A stretch of DNA of 64,000 nucleotides from Allorhizobium borbori (GTDB lineage: Bacteria; Pseudomonadota; Alphaproteobacteria; Rhizobiales; Rhizobiaceae). Below are positions 57,272 to 64,000 of the stretch, one piece after another. The stretch is taken from positions 124,001 through 188,000 of the forward strand of contig NZ_JACIDU010000002.1 in assembly GCF_014196535.1 (NCBI RefSeq), in the 5' to 3' direction. Within the stretch, counting starts at the first letter, position 1, and each line of letters begins with the position of its first letter. A program made the position numbers and the translations under genes. The notes under the pieces are model-generated. The model made no database searches. It saw nothing but the letters and a program-made list of their open reading frames with translations, and had not been told where the DNA came from.

Positions 57272-57448
57272 TCAGTGGCGTGTCGATTCCTTGATGCGCT
57301 GCATTTGGTCCTTGATGCGCAGCTTGCGCCGCTTGAGATCGGAAATCAGTCTGTCAGTCGAAGAGGGTGACGTCAGTGCGGTGCGCAGCTCCTCCTCAAG
57401 AGCACCATGCTTCTTTTCAAGCGTTTCAAGATGAGCCTGAATCGTCAT
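57272..57448 (-). CDS. DUF465 (YdcH-type) small protein, copy A
   Basis: A 58-residue helical protein: MTIQAHLETLEKKHGALEE, SSTDRLISDLKRRKLRIKDQMQRIKE. This is the DUF465 pattern, a short protein of two helices ending in basic residues, common in alphaproteobacteria and of unknown function. The ATG at 57448 has GGAAGGA nine bases upstream. A related but distinct DUF465 gene lies about 330 bases away in the opposite direction; the two are divergent. Confidence 0.88.
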   Translation of the reverse strand: MTIQAHLETLEKKHGALEEELRTALTSPSSTDRLISDLKRRKLRIKDQMQRIKESTRH

Positions 57449-57771
57449 GTAACACGTCCTTCCTTCGTGTACCCGCCCCGGCCATCCCATCGCCGGGACC
57501 TCAGGTTTACGAAGGAAGTGTGACACGAACAGCCGGCATTGTCGAAGGTGAAATCTTGTCGCAACCGTGGTAATTTCGTGATCATGTCTAACTTCCCGTG
57601 AAGACGGTTTGATGGTAGAGGCATGGCCAACGCGCAAGGACGGCCATGATGGCCGCCCGGTGTCCGGAAACGGATCGCGCAATGAAAAGTTCAAGAAGGG
57701 TTTCAGCCTTGCGCATGTTTTCGCGCCCGATCGCGCGAACGGCATCCGGGGTTCCACTGGGGAAATGGACT

Positions 57772-57975
57772 ATGGCAGATCAGGATCAGGCCGAAACCAG
57801 GCTCACATTGGCACGTCTGCGCCAGGAGCACGAGGACTATGACGCGGCCATCAACGCCATGATCAAGACGGGCTGCGACGCGCTGCGCGTGCAGCGCATG
57901 AAGAAGAAGAAGCTGGCGATCAAGGACAAGATGAGCCAGATCGAAGACCAGATCATTCCCGACATCATCGCCTGA
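57772..57975 (+). CDS. DUF465 (YdcH-type) small protein, copy B
   Basis: A 67-residue helical protein: [22 protein letters not shown] then [32 protein letters not shown]. It is a second DUF465 member, sharing the heptad pattern and [11 protein letters not shown] (compare RRKLRIKDQM in copy A). The ATG at 57772 has GGGGA nine bases upstream. It precedes purE by 16 bases and may be cotranscribed with purE-purK, although no metabolic link is known. Confidence 0.88.
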   Translation: MADQDQAETRLTLARLRQEHEDYDAAINAMIKTGCDALRVQRMKKKKLAIKDKMSQIEDQIIPDIIA

Positions 57976-57991
57976 AAGCCGGAGGCCGCAC

Positions 57992-58492
57992 ATGAGCGTC
58001 ACATCGCCGCCCGTCGCCATCATCATGGGCAGCCAGTCCGACTGGGAAACCATGAAGAACGCCGCAGACACGCTCGAAGCGCTCGACGTGGATTATGAGG
58101 CCCGCATCATCTCGGCTCACCGCACACCGGAACGCATGGTGGAATTTGCCAAGGGTGCGCGCGAGGAAGGCTTCAAGGTCATCATCGCCGGCGCCGGCGG
58201 AGCCGCCCACCTGCCCGGCATGACGGCAGCGCTCACTCCGCTCCCCGTCTTCGGCGTTCCCGTTCAGTCGAAAGCCCTCTCGGGACAGGACAGCCTGCTC
58301 TCGATCGTCCAGATGCCCGCCGGCATTCCGGTCGGCACGCTGGCCATTGGCAAGGCCGGCGCGGTGAATGCCGCCCTGCTCGCCGCCGCAGTACTTGCCC
58401 TTTATGACGATGCGCTGGCCGAGCGGCTGGACGAATGGCGCCGCCGCCAGAGCGCATCCGTCGCGGATTACCCGCTGGACGACACCCCATGA
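57992..58492 (+). CDS. purE: N5-carboxyaminoimidazole ribonucleotide mutase PurE
   Basis: PurE moves the carboxyl group of N5-CAIR to give CAIR in purine synthesis. The 166-residue protein is the short class I form: [61 protein letters not shown] and the [14 protein letters not shown] loop. The ATG at 57992 has GGAGG six bases upstream. Its stop overlaps the purK start (ATGA at 58489-58492), so translation of the pair is coupled. Confidence 0.98.
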   Translation: MSVTSPPVAIIMGSQSDWETMKNAADTLEALDVDYEARIISAHRTPERMVEFAKGAREEGFKVIIAGAGGAAHLPGMTAALTPLPVFGVPVQSKALSGQDSLLSIVQMPAGIPVGTLAIGKAGAVNAALLAAAVLALYDDALAERLDEWRRRQSASVADYPLDDTP

Positions 58493-59565
58493 CTTTCGCC
58501 CCCCTGAAGGCCGGCAGCACGATCGGCATCATCGGCGGCGGCCAGCTTGGCCGCATGCTGGCCATGGCAGCCGCGCGTCTCAGCTATCGCACCGTCATTC
58601 TCGAACCGCAGGCCGATTGTCCCGCAGCGCAGGTCGCCAACCGCCAGATCGCCGGCGCCTATGACGATCCGGTGGCGCTGGCCGAACTTGCGGCGCTCAG
58701 CGATGTCGTGACCTATGAATTCGAGAACGTCCCGGTCATCGCCGCCGCCACGCTGGCGCGCGAGGTGCCTGTCTTCCCGCCGCCGAAGGCGCTGGAAGTG
58801 GCCCAGGACCGGTTGACGGAAAAGACCTTCCTCAACGCCGCCGGCATCGAGACCGCCGCCTTCCGCGCCATAGACGATCAGGCGGGGCTTGAAGCGGCTC
58901 TTTCCGAATTTGGCGGCAAGGGTGTGCTGAAGACCCGCCGCCTCGGCTATGACGGCAAGGGCCAGCGCGTTTTCAAGGGGCCGGATGACAGCCCTGAAGG
59001 CGGCTTTGCAGCCTTGGGCGACGTTCCGCTCATTCTGGAAAGCTTTGTGCCCTTCGAGCGCGAGATTTCCGTGATCGCCGCCCGCGCGGCGGATGGCGCG
59101 ATCGCCTGCTACGATCCGGCGGAAAACGTGCATCGCAACGGCATTCTCCACACCTCCACCCTGCCGGCCAATGTGGCGGACGAAACCGTGAAGACCGCTT
59201 TTGCCGCAGCGGAAAAGCTTCTGGGCGCGCTCGATTATGTCGGCGTGATCGGCATCGAGTTCTTCGCCCTGCCCGATGGCAGGCTGGTGGCCAACGAGAT
59301 TGCCCCGCGCGTGCACAATTCCGGCCACTGGACGGAAGCGGCCTGCGTGGTTTCGCAGTTCGAGCAGCACATACGCGCCGTGGCCGGCCTGCCGCTCGGC
59401 AACCCCGTACGCCACAGCGATTGTGTGATGACCAACCTCATCGGCGACGATGTGGACGGGCTGGATGGCTGGCTGAGGGAAAAGGAGGCTCTCGTCCATC
59501 TCTACGGCAAGGCGGAAGCGCGCCCCGGCCGCAAGATGGGCCACGTCACCGTGCTCAAAAGGTAG
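58489..59565 (+). CDS. purK: N5-carboxyaminoimidazole ribonucleotide synthase PurK
   Basis: PurK makes N5-CAIR from AIR, ATP and bicarbonate; it is an ATP-grasp enzyme. The 358-residue protein starts [17 protein letters not shown], continues with [24 protein letters not shown], then the ATP-grasp core ([35 protein letters not shown]) and the late [18 protein letters not shown]. It is the partner of PurE, coupled by an overlapping ATGA. A terminator follows about 85 bases downstream. Confidence 0.98.
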   Translation: MTFAPLKAGSTIGIIGGGQLGRMLAMAAARLSYRTVILEPQADCPAAQVANRQIAGAYDDPVALAELAALSDVVTYEFENVPVIAAATLAREVPVFPPPKALEVAQDRLTEKTFLNAAGIETAAFRAIDDQAGLEAALSEFGGKGVLKTRRLGYDGKGQRVFKGPDDSPEGGFAALGDVPLILESFVPFEREISVIAARAADGAIACYDPAENVHRNGILHTSTLPANVADETVKTAFAAAEKLLGALDYVGVIGIEFFALPDGRLVANEIAPRVHNSGHWTEAACVVSQFEQHIRAVAGLPLGNPVRHSDCVMTNLIGDDVDGLDGWLREKEALVHLYGKAEARPGRKMGHVTVLKR

Positions 59566-59650
59566 GAAATACGGGGCTTTCTCAGGAAATGCCCCGCGCG
59601 GCGGTTGACAGGCCACAGACGAGCCTGTATCCACCTGCCAACCCAAAAGA

Positions 59651-59674
59651 ACGCGCTTGAGAGCGTGTTTTTTA
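59651..59674 (+). terminator. Terminator after purEK
   Basis: ACGCGCT pairs with AGCGTGT (one G-T pair) around TGAG and is followed by six T. It lies about 85 bases past the purK stop. Confidence 0.75.
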
Positions 59675-59724
59675 TTGTTGAGACAGAAGGGGACGCGTCC
59701 CCGAAGCCTTGCGGACTTAAAGAA

Positions 59725-59850
59725 ATGAAGATCAAGAACTCTCTGAAAGCCCTGAAGGCCCGTCACCGGGAAAACCGTCTGGTTCGCCGCAAGGGCCGCG
59801 TTTACATCATCAACAAGCTGAACCCGCGTTTCAAGGCTCGCCAGGGCTGA
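59725..59850 (+). CDS. rpmJ: 50S ribosomal protein L36 (zinc-free type)
   Basis: A 41-residue L36: [20 protein letters not shown], then [21 protein letters not shown]. There is no cysteine, so it is the form that does not bind zinc. The gene stands alone, away from the ribosomal protein operons, as in other Rhizobiaceae. The ribosome-binding site is weak (AAAGAA). Together with cysteine-free L31 it suggests that these two ribosomal proteins do not depend on zinc here; a second, zinc-binding copy may exist elsewhere. Confidence 0.97.
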   Translation: MKIKNSLKALKARHRENRLVRRKGRVYIINKLNPRFKARQG

Positions 59851-59938
59851 GACTGCGGACGGCTCCGCGCCCCGGATTTTTCTGAGGATGCGCGGAAAAT
59901 TGATTGGATCACAGCGCATGGCGGGATAAACTCCCGCC

Positions 59939-60571
59939 ATGCGCTTTTTGACGTCTGCTCTTGTCTGTGCCGGTCTTGCCCTGCCCACCATCCCCGCGAT
60001 GGCGCAGCCTGCTGCCGTTCCCGCACCCGGCCCGCAACAGACGCCCCCCGCCGACACATGGCCCGCACCGCTTGCCGCACAGCCGACAGAAGACGAGCGA
60101 ATCGACTCGCTTCTGGGAGAACTGAAGCGCGAACGCGACTCAGACAAGGCCGCCGTCATCGCACGCCGCCTGTGGGGGGCCTGGAACGATTCCGGCAGCC
60201 CGACCGTCAATCTTCTGGTCAAATGGGCCGATGACGCCGCCAAGGCCAAGCGCAACGCCGCGGCCTTCGACTTTCTCGATCAGGCCGCCGTTCTCGAACC
60301 GGATTCCGTTAGCGTCTGGACCAAGCGCGCGGTGCTCAACCACGAAATCGGCAACGACAAACGCTCGATGAGCGACCTCAATCGCGTTCTGGTGCGCGAA
60401 CCCCGCCACTTCGGCGCGCTTGCAATGATGGCGGAAATCCTCGAAGGCTCGGAGAAAACCGAAGCCGCGCTCAAGGCCTGGCAACGCTATCTGGAAATTT
60501 ACCCTGCTGACCGCGACGCCCAGAAAAAGGCCGCCGACCTCTCGGAAAAACTGGCGGGAAGCCGGGCCTGA
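59939..60571 (+). CDS. Periplasmic TPR protein
   Basis: A 210-residue protein with a signal peptide (MRFLTSALVCAGLALPTIPAMA) and a proline-rich linker (about 25-50), then TPR-like helices: SLLGELKRERDSDKAAVIARRLW, AAAFDFLDQAAVLEPDSVSVWTKRAVLNHEIGN, DLNRVLVREPRHFGALAMMAEI and KAWQRYLEIYPADRDAQ. TPR repeats bind proteins; no enzyme motif is seen. Its partner may be the membrane protein encoded 10 bases downstream. The ATG at 59939 begins the signal peptide. Confidence 0.85.
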   Translation: MRFLTSALVCAGLALPTIPAMAQPAAVPAPGPQQTPPADTWPAPLAAQPTEDERIDSLLGELKRERDSDKAAVIARRLWGAWNDSGSPTVNLLVKWADDAAKAKRNAAAFDFLDQAAVLEPDSVSVWTKRAVLNHEIGNDKRSMSDLNRVLVREPRHFGALAMMAEILEGSEKTEAALKAWQRYLEIYPADRDAQKKAADLSEKLAGSRA

Positions 60572-60580
60572 GCGCCGGCC

Positions 60581-61642
60581 ATGACGATCCTTTCCTGGCT
60601 GCGAAAATCCATGGCGATCATCACGCTTGCCGCCACAGCCATTGCCTTCACGGCTTCGGGGCAGATCGAGGTGCTGAAACTCGTCTGGTCCTATGCCGAC
60701 CCCGTTTCCATCACCGGCTTTCGCCTGCGCCACGCCCCGCGCGAAACCTTCATCGCCGAAATTCGCAAGGCGGTAGCGGAAGAGGATTTCGATGACGCCC
60801 GGCAACTGGTGCGGCTGGCCACGGAAAGCGGCCACACCCTGCCGCCCGAACTTGTCGCAGCAACGGAACCGGATACGGCCACCACCGCATGGCTCAACAC
60901 ACGCGATTTCGCCTATGGTGCCGTAACCGGCGACGTTTCCAGCCTTGCAGCGCTGGGCGGCACCCTGACGGCCGACTACCTCGTAGTAGGCGACATCCGG
61001 GATGTCGTTCTTCAGGGCACGCGCCTCGCACAGGGTGAGGATTATGACGGATTGACGCTCGGACTGGCGGCGCTGGGACTGGTGACTCTCCTGCCCGGCT
61101 CAGGTCCGATCGATCTCGGCCTGTCGCTGGTCAAGACCGCCAACCGCACCAACAAACTGTCGCGCCCCCTGCGCAAGCGCTTGACGGTGCTGGCCTCCGA
61201 TCTCATCGATACCCGCGCCCTCAAGCAGCTATGGCACGGAAAGCACGGGCTGGCCGACAAGGTTGACAGGGTCGATCCTGCCGCTCTCCGCAAGACACTG
61301 GCGCCCGTCATTCGCCCGAAGATTGCCGCCGAGATCGGCGCCATAGCCCGCAACACCGGCGAACTCGTCAACGCCGGCGGCGTCAAAGCCACCCTGCGCG
61401 CGCTCGAGCATGTCGATGACGTCGCAACCGACCTGCCGCGCTTCACCAAGATGGCAAGGCGCATGGGTGACAACAGTTCCGCCGTGGTGCGACTGTTCGG
61501 CAAGGGCGCGATCCGCCTTGGCAAGCTTGCCTATGCCATTGCCGGCGCGCTCCTCGCCCTGCTCGGCTGGGGCCTCGGCCTGCTCTGGACGGTGATCGAC
61601 ACCATCCGCAACCTGCGTCGCCTTTTCGCACGCGCTGCCTGA
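60581..61642 (+). CDS. Unrecognised membrane protein, 353 residues
   Basis: A 353-residue protein with an N-terminal hydrophobic helix (about residues 10-28), a soluble region (IAEIRKAVAEEDFDDARQLVRL), a hydrophobic stretch near 155-170 (GLTLGLAALGLVTLLPGS) and a C-terminal helix (about 322-342, AIAGALLALLGWGLGLLWTVI). No catalytic motif or familiar domain is visible. It lies 10 bases after the periplasmic TPR gene, so the two are probably cotranscribed and may work together at the envelope. The ATG at 60581 has no strong ribosome-binding site. I have seen similar unnamed alphaproteobacterial proteins but cannot assign a family. Confidence 0.75.
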   Translation: MTILSWLRKSMAIITLAATAIAFTASGQIEVLKLVWSYADPVSITGFRLRHAPRETFIAEIRKAVAEEDFDDARQLVRLATESGHTLPPELVAATEPDTATTAWLNTRDFAYGAVTGDVSSLAALGGTLTADYLVVGDIRDVVLQGTRLAQGEDYDGLTLGLAALGLVTLLPGSGPIDLGLSLVKTANRTNKLSRPLRKRLTVLASDLIDTRALKQLWHGKHGLADKVDRVDPAALRKTLAPVIRPKIAAEIGAIARNTGELVNAGGVKATLRALEHVDDVATDLPRFTKMARRMGDNSSAVVRLFGKGAIRLGKLAYAIAGALLALLGWGLGLLWTVIDTIRNLRRLFARAA

Positions 61643-61648
61643 AAGCGG

Positions 61649-61675
61649 AAAGGCCGGCGTTCCCGCCGGCCTTTC
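61649..61675. terminator. Hairpin between the unknown membrane protein gene and pyk
   Basis: AAAGGCCGGCG pairs with CGCCGGCCTTT around TTCC, between two convergent genes. It is symmetrical and can end both transcripts. Confidence 0.8.
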
Positions 61676-61698
61676 GCAATCATCCCGTTTCTGCGCGA

Positions 61699-63138
61699 TC
61701 AGATGCCGCTTAGCCCGTCCGAGCCGATATAGGCAATGCGCAGAAGGTTGGTGGAGCCGGGCGTGCCAAGCGGCACGCCAGCGGAGATGATGATGCGGTC
61801 GCCCGGCTTGCCGAAGCCTTCCTTGGCCACGATACGGCAGGCGCGGTTCACCATGTCCTCAAGATCGGTCGCATCCTGTTCGACAACGCAATGCAGGCCC
61901 CAGACAACCGACAAGCGCCGCGCGGTCTGCACCGAAGGCGACAGTGCGATGATCGGCACCTGCGGACGTTCACGGGCAGCGCGCAACCCGGTCGTGCCGG
62001 TGGCGGTGTAGCAGACGATGCCGGTCAGTTTCAGCGTTTCGGCGATCTGGCGGGCAGCAAGAGAGATGGCGTCCGCGCCGGTTGCTTCCGGCTGGGGGCG
62101 CTGGGCGTAAATGATGCCCGGATAGTGCGGCTCGCGCTCGATGGTCGTGGCGATGGAGGCCATCGTCGAAACTGCCTCGATCGGATAAGCGCCCGAAGCG
62201 GACTCGGCCGACAGCATGATGGCATCCGCCCCTTCGAACACCGCGGTGGCCACGTCTGACACTTCGGCGCGGGTCGGCACCGGTGATGTAATCATCGATT
62301 CCAGCATCTGGGTGGCGACGACGACCGGCTTGCCGGCCTTGCGGCACGCGCGGATGAGCTGCTTCTGCAGGCCCGGAACGGCTTCGAGCGGCATTTCCAC
62401 GCCAAGGTCGCCGCGCGCCACCATCAGCGCGTCCGAAAGTTCGATGATTTCATCGATGCGCTCGATGGCCTGCGGCTTTTCGATCTTGGACATCAGGCCA
62501 ACGCGACCGCGCGCCACCTTGCGCACATCCGCCAGATCTTCCGGGCGCTGGATGAAGGACAGCGCCACCCAGTCGACTTCGTTGGTTTCGAGAACGGCGT
62601 CAAGGTCGGCATGGTCCTTCGGCGTCAGCGCACCAACCGGCAGCAGTGTATCGGGAAGGCTCACACCCTTGCGGTCGGAAATACGGGTGCCGGAAATGAC
62701 CGTACAGACGATGCTTTTGCCGTCGCACTTTTCGGCGCGCAGGTTCAGCTTGCCGTCATCGATCAACAGACGGTGGCCGGGGCGCACGGCTTCGAGAATT
62801 TCGGGATGAGGCAGGAACACGCGGGTCGTGTCGCCGGGTTCGTCCTTGTTGTCCAGCGTGAAGGTGGCGCCGGGCACGAGGTCGGCCTTGCCTTCGGCAA
62901 ACTTGCCGACGCGCAGCTTCGGGCCCTGAAGGTCGGCCAGGATACCGATGGGACGGCCGCAGCGGGCTTCGACCGAACGGATACGCTGGATAAGCGTTCG
63001 CATCAGGTCGTGGCTGGCATGGCTCATGTTGATGCGGAAGAGATCAGCCCCCGCCTCATGCAGCTTCTGGATCATCTCCTCCTCGGCGGAGGCAGGACCA
63101 AGCGTGGCAAGGATCTTGACTTTACGGTTCCGCTTCAT
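61699..63138 (-). CDS. pyk: Pyruvate kinase
   Basis: Transfers phosphate from phosphoenolpyruvate to ADP, the last step of glycolysis. The 479-residue protein shows KILATLGPASAEEEMIQKLHEAGADLFRINMSHASHD, the substrate signature MVARGDLGVEMPLEAVP, VVVATQMLESMITSPVPTRAEVSDVATAV and a complete C-terminal regulatory domain. The start ATG 63138 shares its first base with the stop codon (TGA, 63138-63140) of the upstream DUF1036 gene. It closes the carbon-metabolism theme with gap, pgk and aldolase, although it lies 18 kb away. Confidence 0.98.
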   Translation of the reverse strand: MKRNRKVKILATLGPASAEEEMIQKLHEAGADLFRINMSHASHDLMRTLIQRIRSVEARCGRPIGILADLQGPKLRVGKFAEGKADLVPGATFTLDNKDEPGDTTRVFLPHPEILEAVRPGHRLLIDDGKLNLRAEKCDGKSIVCTVISGTRISDRKGVSLPDTLLPVGALTPKDHADLDAVLETNEVDWVALSFIQRPEDLADVRKVARGRVGLMSKIEKPQAIERIDEIIELSDALMVARGDLGVEMPLEAVPGLQKQLIRACRKAGKPVVVATQMLESMITSPVPTRAEVSDVATAVFEGADAIMLSAESASGAYPIEAVSTMASIATTIEREPHYPGIIYAQRPQPEATGADAISLAARQIAETLKLTGIVCYTATGTTGLRAARERPQVPIIALSPSVQTARRLSVVWGLHCVVEQDATDLEDMVNRACRIVAKEGFGKPGDRIIISAGVPLGTPGSTNLLRIAYIGSDGLSGI

Positions 63139-63635
63139 CAGTTCTGGCCTTCCTGAGCACCGGGCGTGTCCGAAAGCTGGACCATCCAGCTACCCTGCCG
63201 ACCCGTATCGTATTCCTTGAAACCCATTCTCTGATATCCGCGCGCGAAGCAGTCCTCGACGCCGGAAATCTTGAACTCGTTTTCCGCCACGCACATGTTC
63301 ACCTCGCCGGTCCAGCGACCGCCACGGGCCGCATCTTCGGCGTAGAGATAATAATAACGCGATTGCAATTCGCCCTCGATGAGGGTTGCGCAGGTGGATG
63401 CCGGAACCTGCCACCAGCCTTCGCTGATCCAGCCCTGAGCCGCGCGATAGCCGATGGCCACGCCGACGAGGTTCTGGGTTCCGTTGCAAACACGGAAATC
63501 GGCACGCGCATCGCTTGCTGTGAAGAACGGCGCCAGGCAGAAACTTGCTGCGATACCGGCATAAAGAAGATGCCGGCCTTTGGCCACGGCGGCGAATGAC
63601 TGAAATTTCGGCACGACTCGCACCATGTCTCCCAT
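63138..63635 (-). CDS. DUF1036 domain secreted protein
   Basis: A 165-residue protein with an N-terminal hydrophobic segment (about residues 20-36, LLYAGIAASFCLAPFF) and then DUF1036: DFRVCNGTQNLVGVAIGYRAAQGWISEGWW, cysteines in ASTCATL, NMCVAEN and DCFARGY. DUF1036 proteins of alphaproteobacteria are small periplasmic proteins of unknown function with conserved tryptophans and cysteines. The ATG at 63635 (AAGG eight bases upstream) is preferred over the ATG three codons on. It overlaps pyk by one base and is likely cotranscribed with it. Confidence 0.88.
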   Translation of the reverse strand: MGDMVRVVPKFQSFAAVAKGRHLLYAGIAASFCLAPFFTASDARADFRVCNGTQNLVGVAIGYRAAQGWISEGWWQVPASTCATLIEGELQSRYYYLYAEDAARGGRWTGEVNMCVAENEFKISGVEDCFARGYQRMGFKEYDTGRQGSWMVQLSDTPGAQEGQN

Positions 63636-63792
63636 TTTCGTATGCCTTGTCTTTTTCGCGCGCCACTGAACGATTGTCAACGCGAGGAACGCCCTCGCAC
63701 AGGCCGCACGATTAAATCGGTTAAATTCTTGCATGACACAGCCCCCCGTGCGATCACACCGCCGATTTTTGAGCGGACAATCCGGTAAAGCT

Positions 63793-64000
63793 ATGACCGA
63801 AAACAAACCTTTCGAAATTCTGGACGGCGATTATGACAAGGCGATGGTGATATTGGCGGATCATGCCACGAACATCGTACCGGAAGCCTACGCCCGTCTT
63901 GGCCTGCCGGACAGCGCCTTTACCCGTCACATCGCCTTTGACATCGGCGTCGAGGGCCTCACGCGCCACCTTTCGGCCTCGCTCGGCGTGCCGGCGGTCC
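63793..64000 (+). CDS. N-formylglutamate amidohydrolase family protein (start only)
   Basis: The first 69 residues of a protein cut by the window edge. ILADHATNIVPEAYARLGLP and RHIAFDIGVEGLTRHLSASLG match the N-terminal half of the N-formylglutamate amidohydrolase/HutG-like family, which cleaves N-formyl amino acids in histidine degradation or acts on related amides. The first metal-binding motif (ADHATN) is present. The ATG at 63793 is divergent from the DUF1036 gene. No hut genes are visible. Confidence 0.85.
   Translation, partial: MTENKPFEILDGDYDKAMVILADHATNIVPEAYARLGLPDSAFTRHIAFDIGVEGLTRHLSASLGVPAV

Overview
The window looks like chromosomal DNA of an alphaproteobacterium of the Rhizobiaceae (Agrobacterium/Rhizobium group). 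It is GC-rich, with long antisense shadow frames behind most genes. The families fit that group: DUF992, DUF1036, DUF1192, DUF1465/RcdA, DUF4164, a Rhizobiales-type Tol-Pal cluster, class I aldolase beside tkt-gap-pgk, and zinc-free L31 and L36. I see no insertion sequence, prophage, CRISPR array or integron; this is ordinary core genome with a few accessory insertions.

Layout. 1-2.1 kb: end of a DUF808 membrane protein, an L,D-transpeptidase lipoprotein, a flavin reductase and tRNA-Met(CAU). 2.2-6.7 kb: mnmA, serC with a structured leader, a DUF992 secreted protein and an outer-membrane beta-barrel. 7.0-23.3 kb: one long leftward block, ruvC-ruvA-ruvB-metallophosphoesterase-NUDIX-ybgC-tolQ-tolR-tolA-tolB-pal-cpoB-tilS-ftsH-thioesterase-glmM, joining Holliday-junction processing, the envelope-constriction machine, tRNA-Ile2 modification, the membrane protease and amino-sugar synthesis. 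23.5-32 kb: accessory genes (a transmembrane chemoreceptor, GT61 glycosyltransferase, luciferase-like oxidoreductase, a HAD phosphatase broken by one stop codon, a YebC regulator, a metallo-hydrolase and a CZB chemoreceptor). 32-38 kb: YmdB, 5-formyl-THF cyclo-ligase, PPK2, a LysE exporter, a diguanylate cyclase, 6S RNA, zapA and a DUF4164 partner. 38-44 kb: central carbon genes tkt, gap, pgk and class I aldolase. 44-49.7 kb: PhzF protein, a 53-residue membrane protein, an MFS transporter, DUF1192, a PAS chemoreceptor, rcdA and rpmE. 49.9-57.5 kb: an ABC exporter, a MotA/MotB-like channel pair, an inositol monophosphatase, a SEL1 protein, a ThiE-like protein and a DUF465 protein. 57.7-64 kb: a second DUF465 protein, purE-purK, rpmJ, a TPR protein, an unknown membrane protein, pyk, DUF1036 and the start of an N-formylglutamate amidohydrolase.

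Cell division and envelope growth are a recurrent theme: tol-pal-cpoB, zapA with its partner, rcdA, ftsH, the L,D-transpeptidase and glmM. Sequences resembling binding sites of the cell-cycle regulator CtrA recur upstream of several of them. There are two full TTAA-N7-TTAA boxes (6724 before the outer-membrane protein, 48690 before rcdA) and four TTAACCAT elements (before the L,D-transpeptidase, pal, tolQ and a chemoreceptor gene).

The observations most worth a second look are the nonsense-interrupted HAD gene, the carrier-thioesterase fusion whose carrier domain lacks its serine, the CtrA-like sites, the candidate serC leader and 6S RNAs, the two-copy palindromic repeat, the 14-G tract next to ybgC, the terminator-bounded region before rcdA and the divergent ThiE-like protein. 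I did not find a clearly new multi-gene system.
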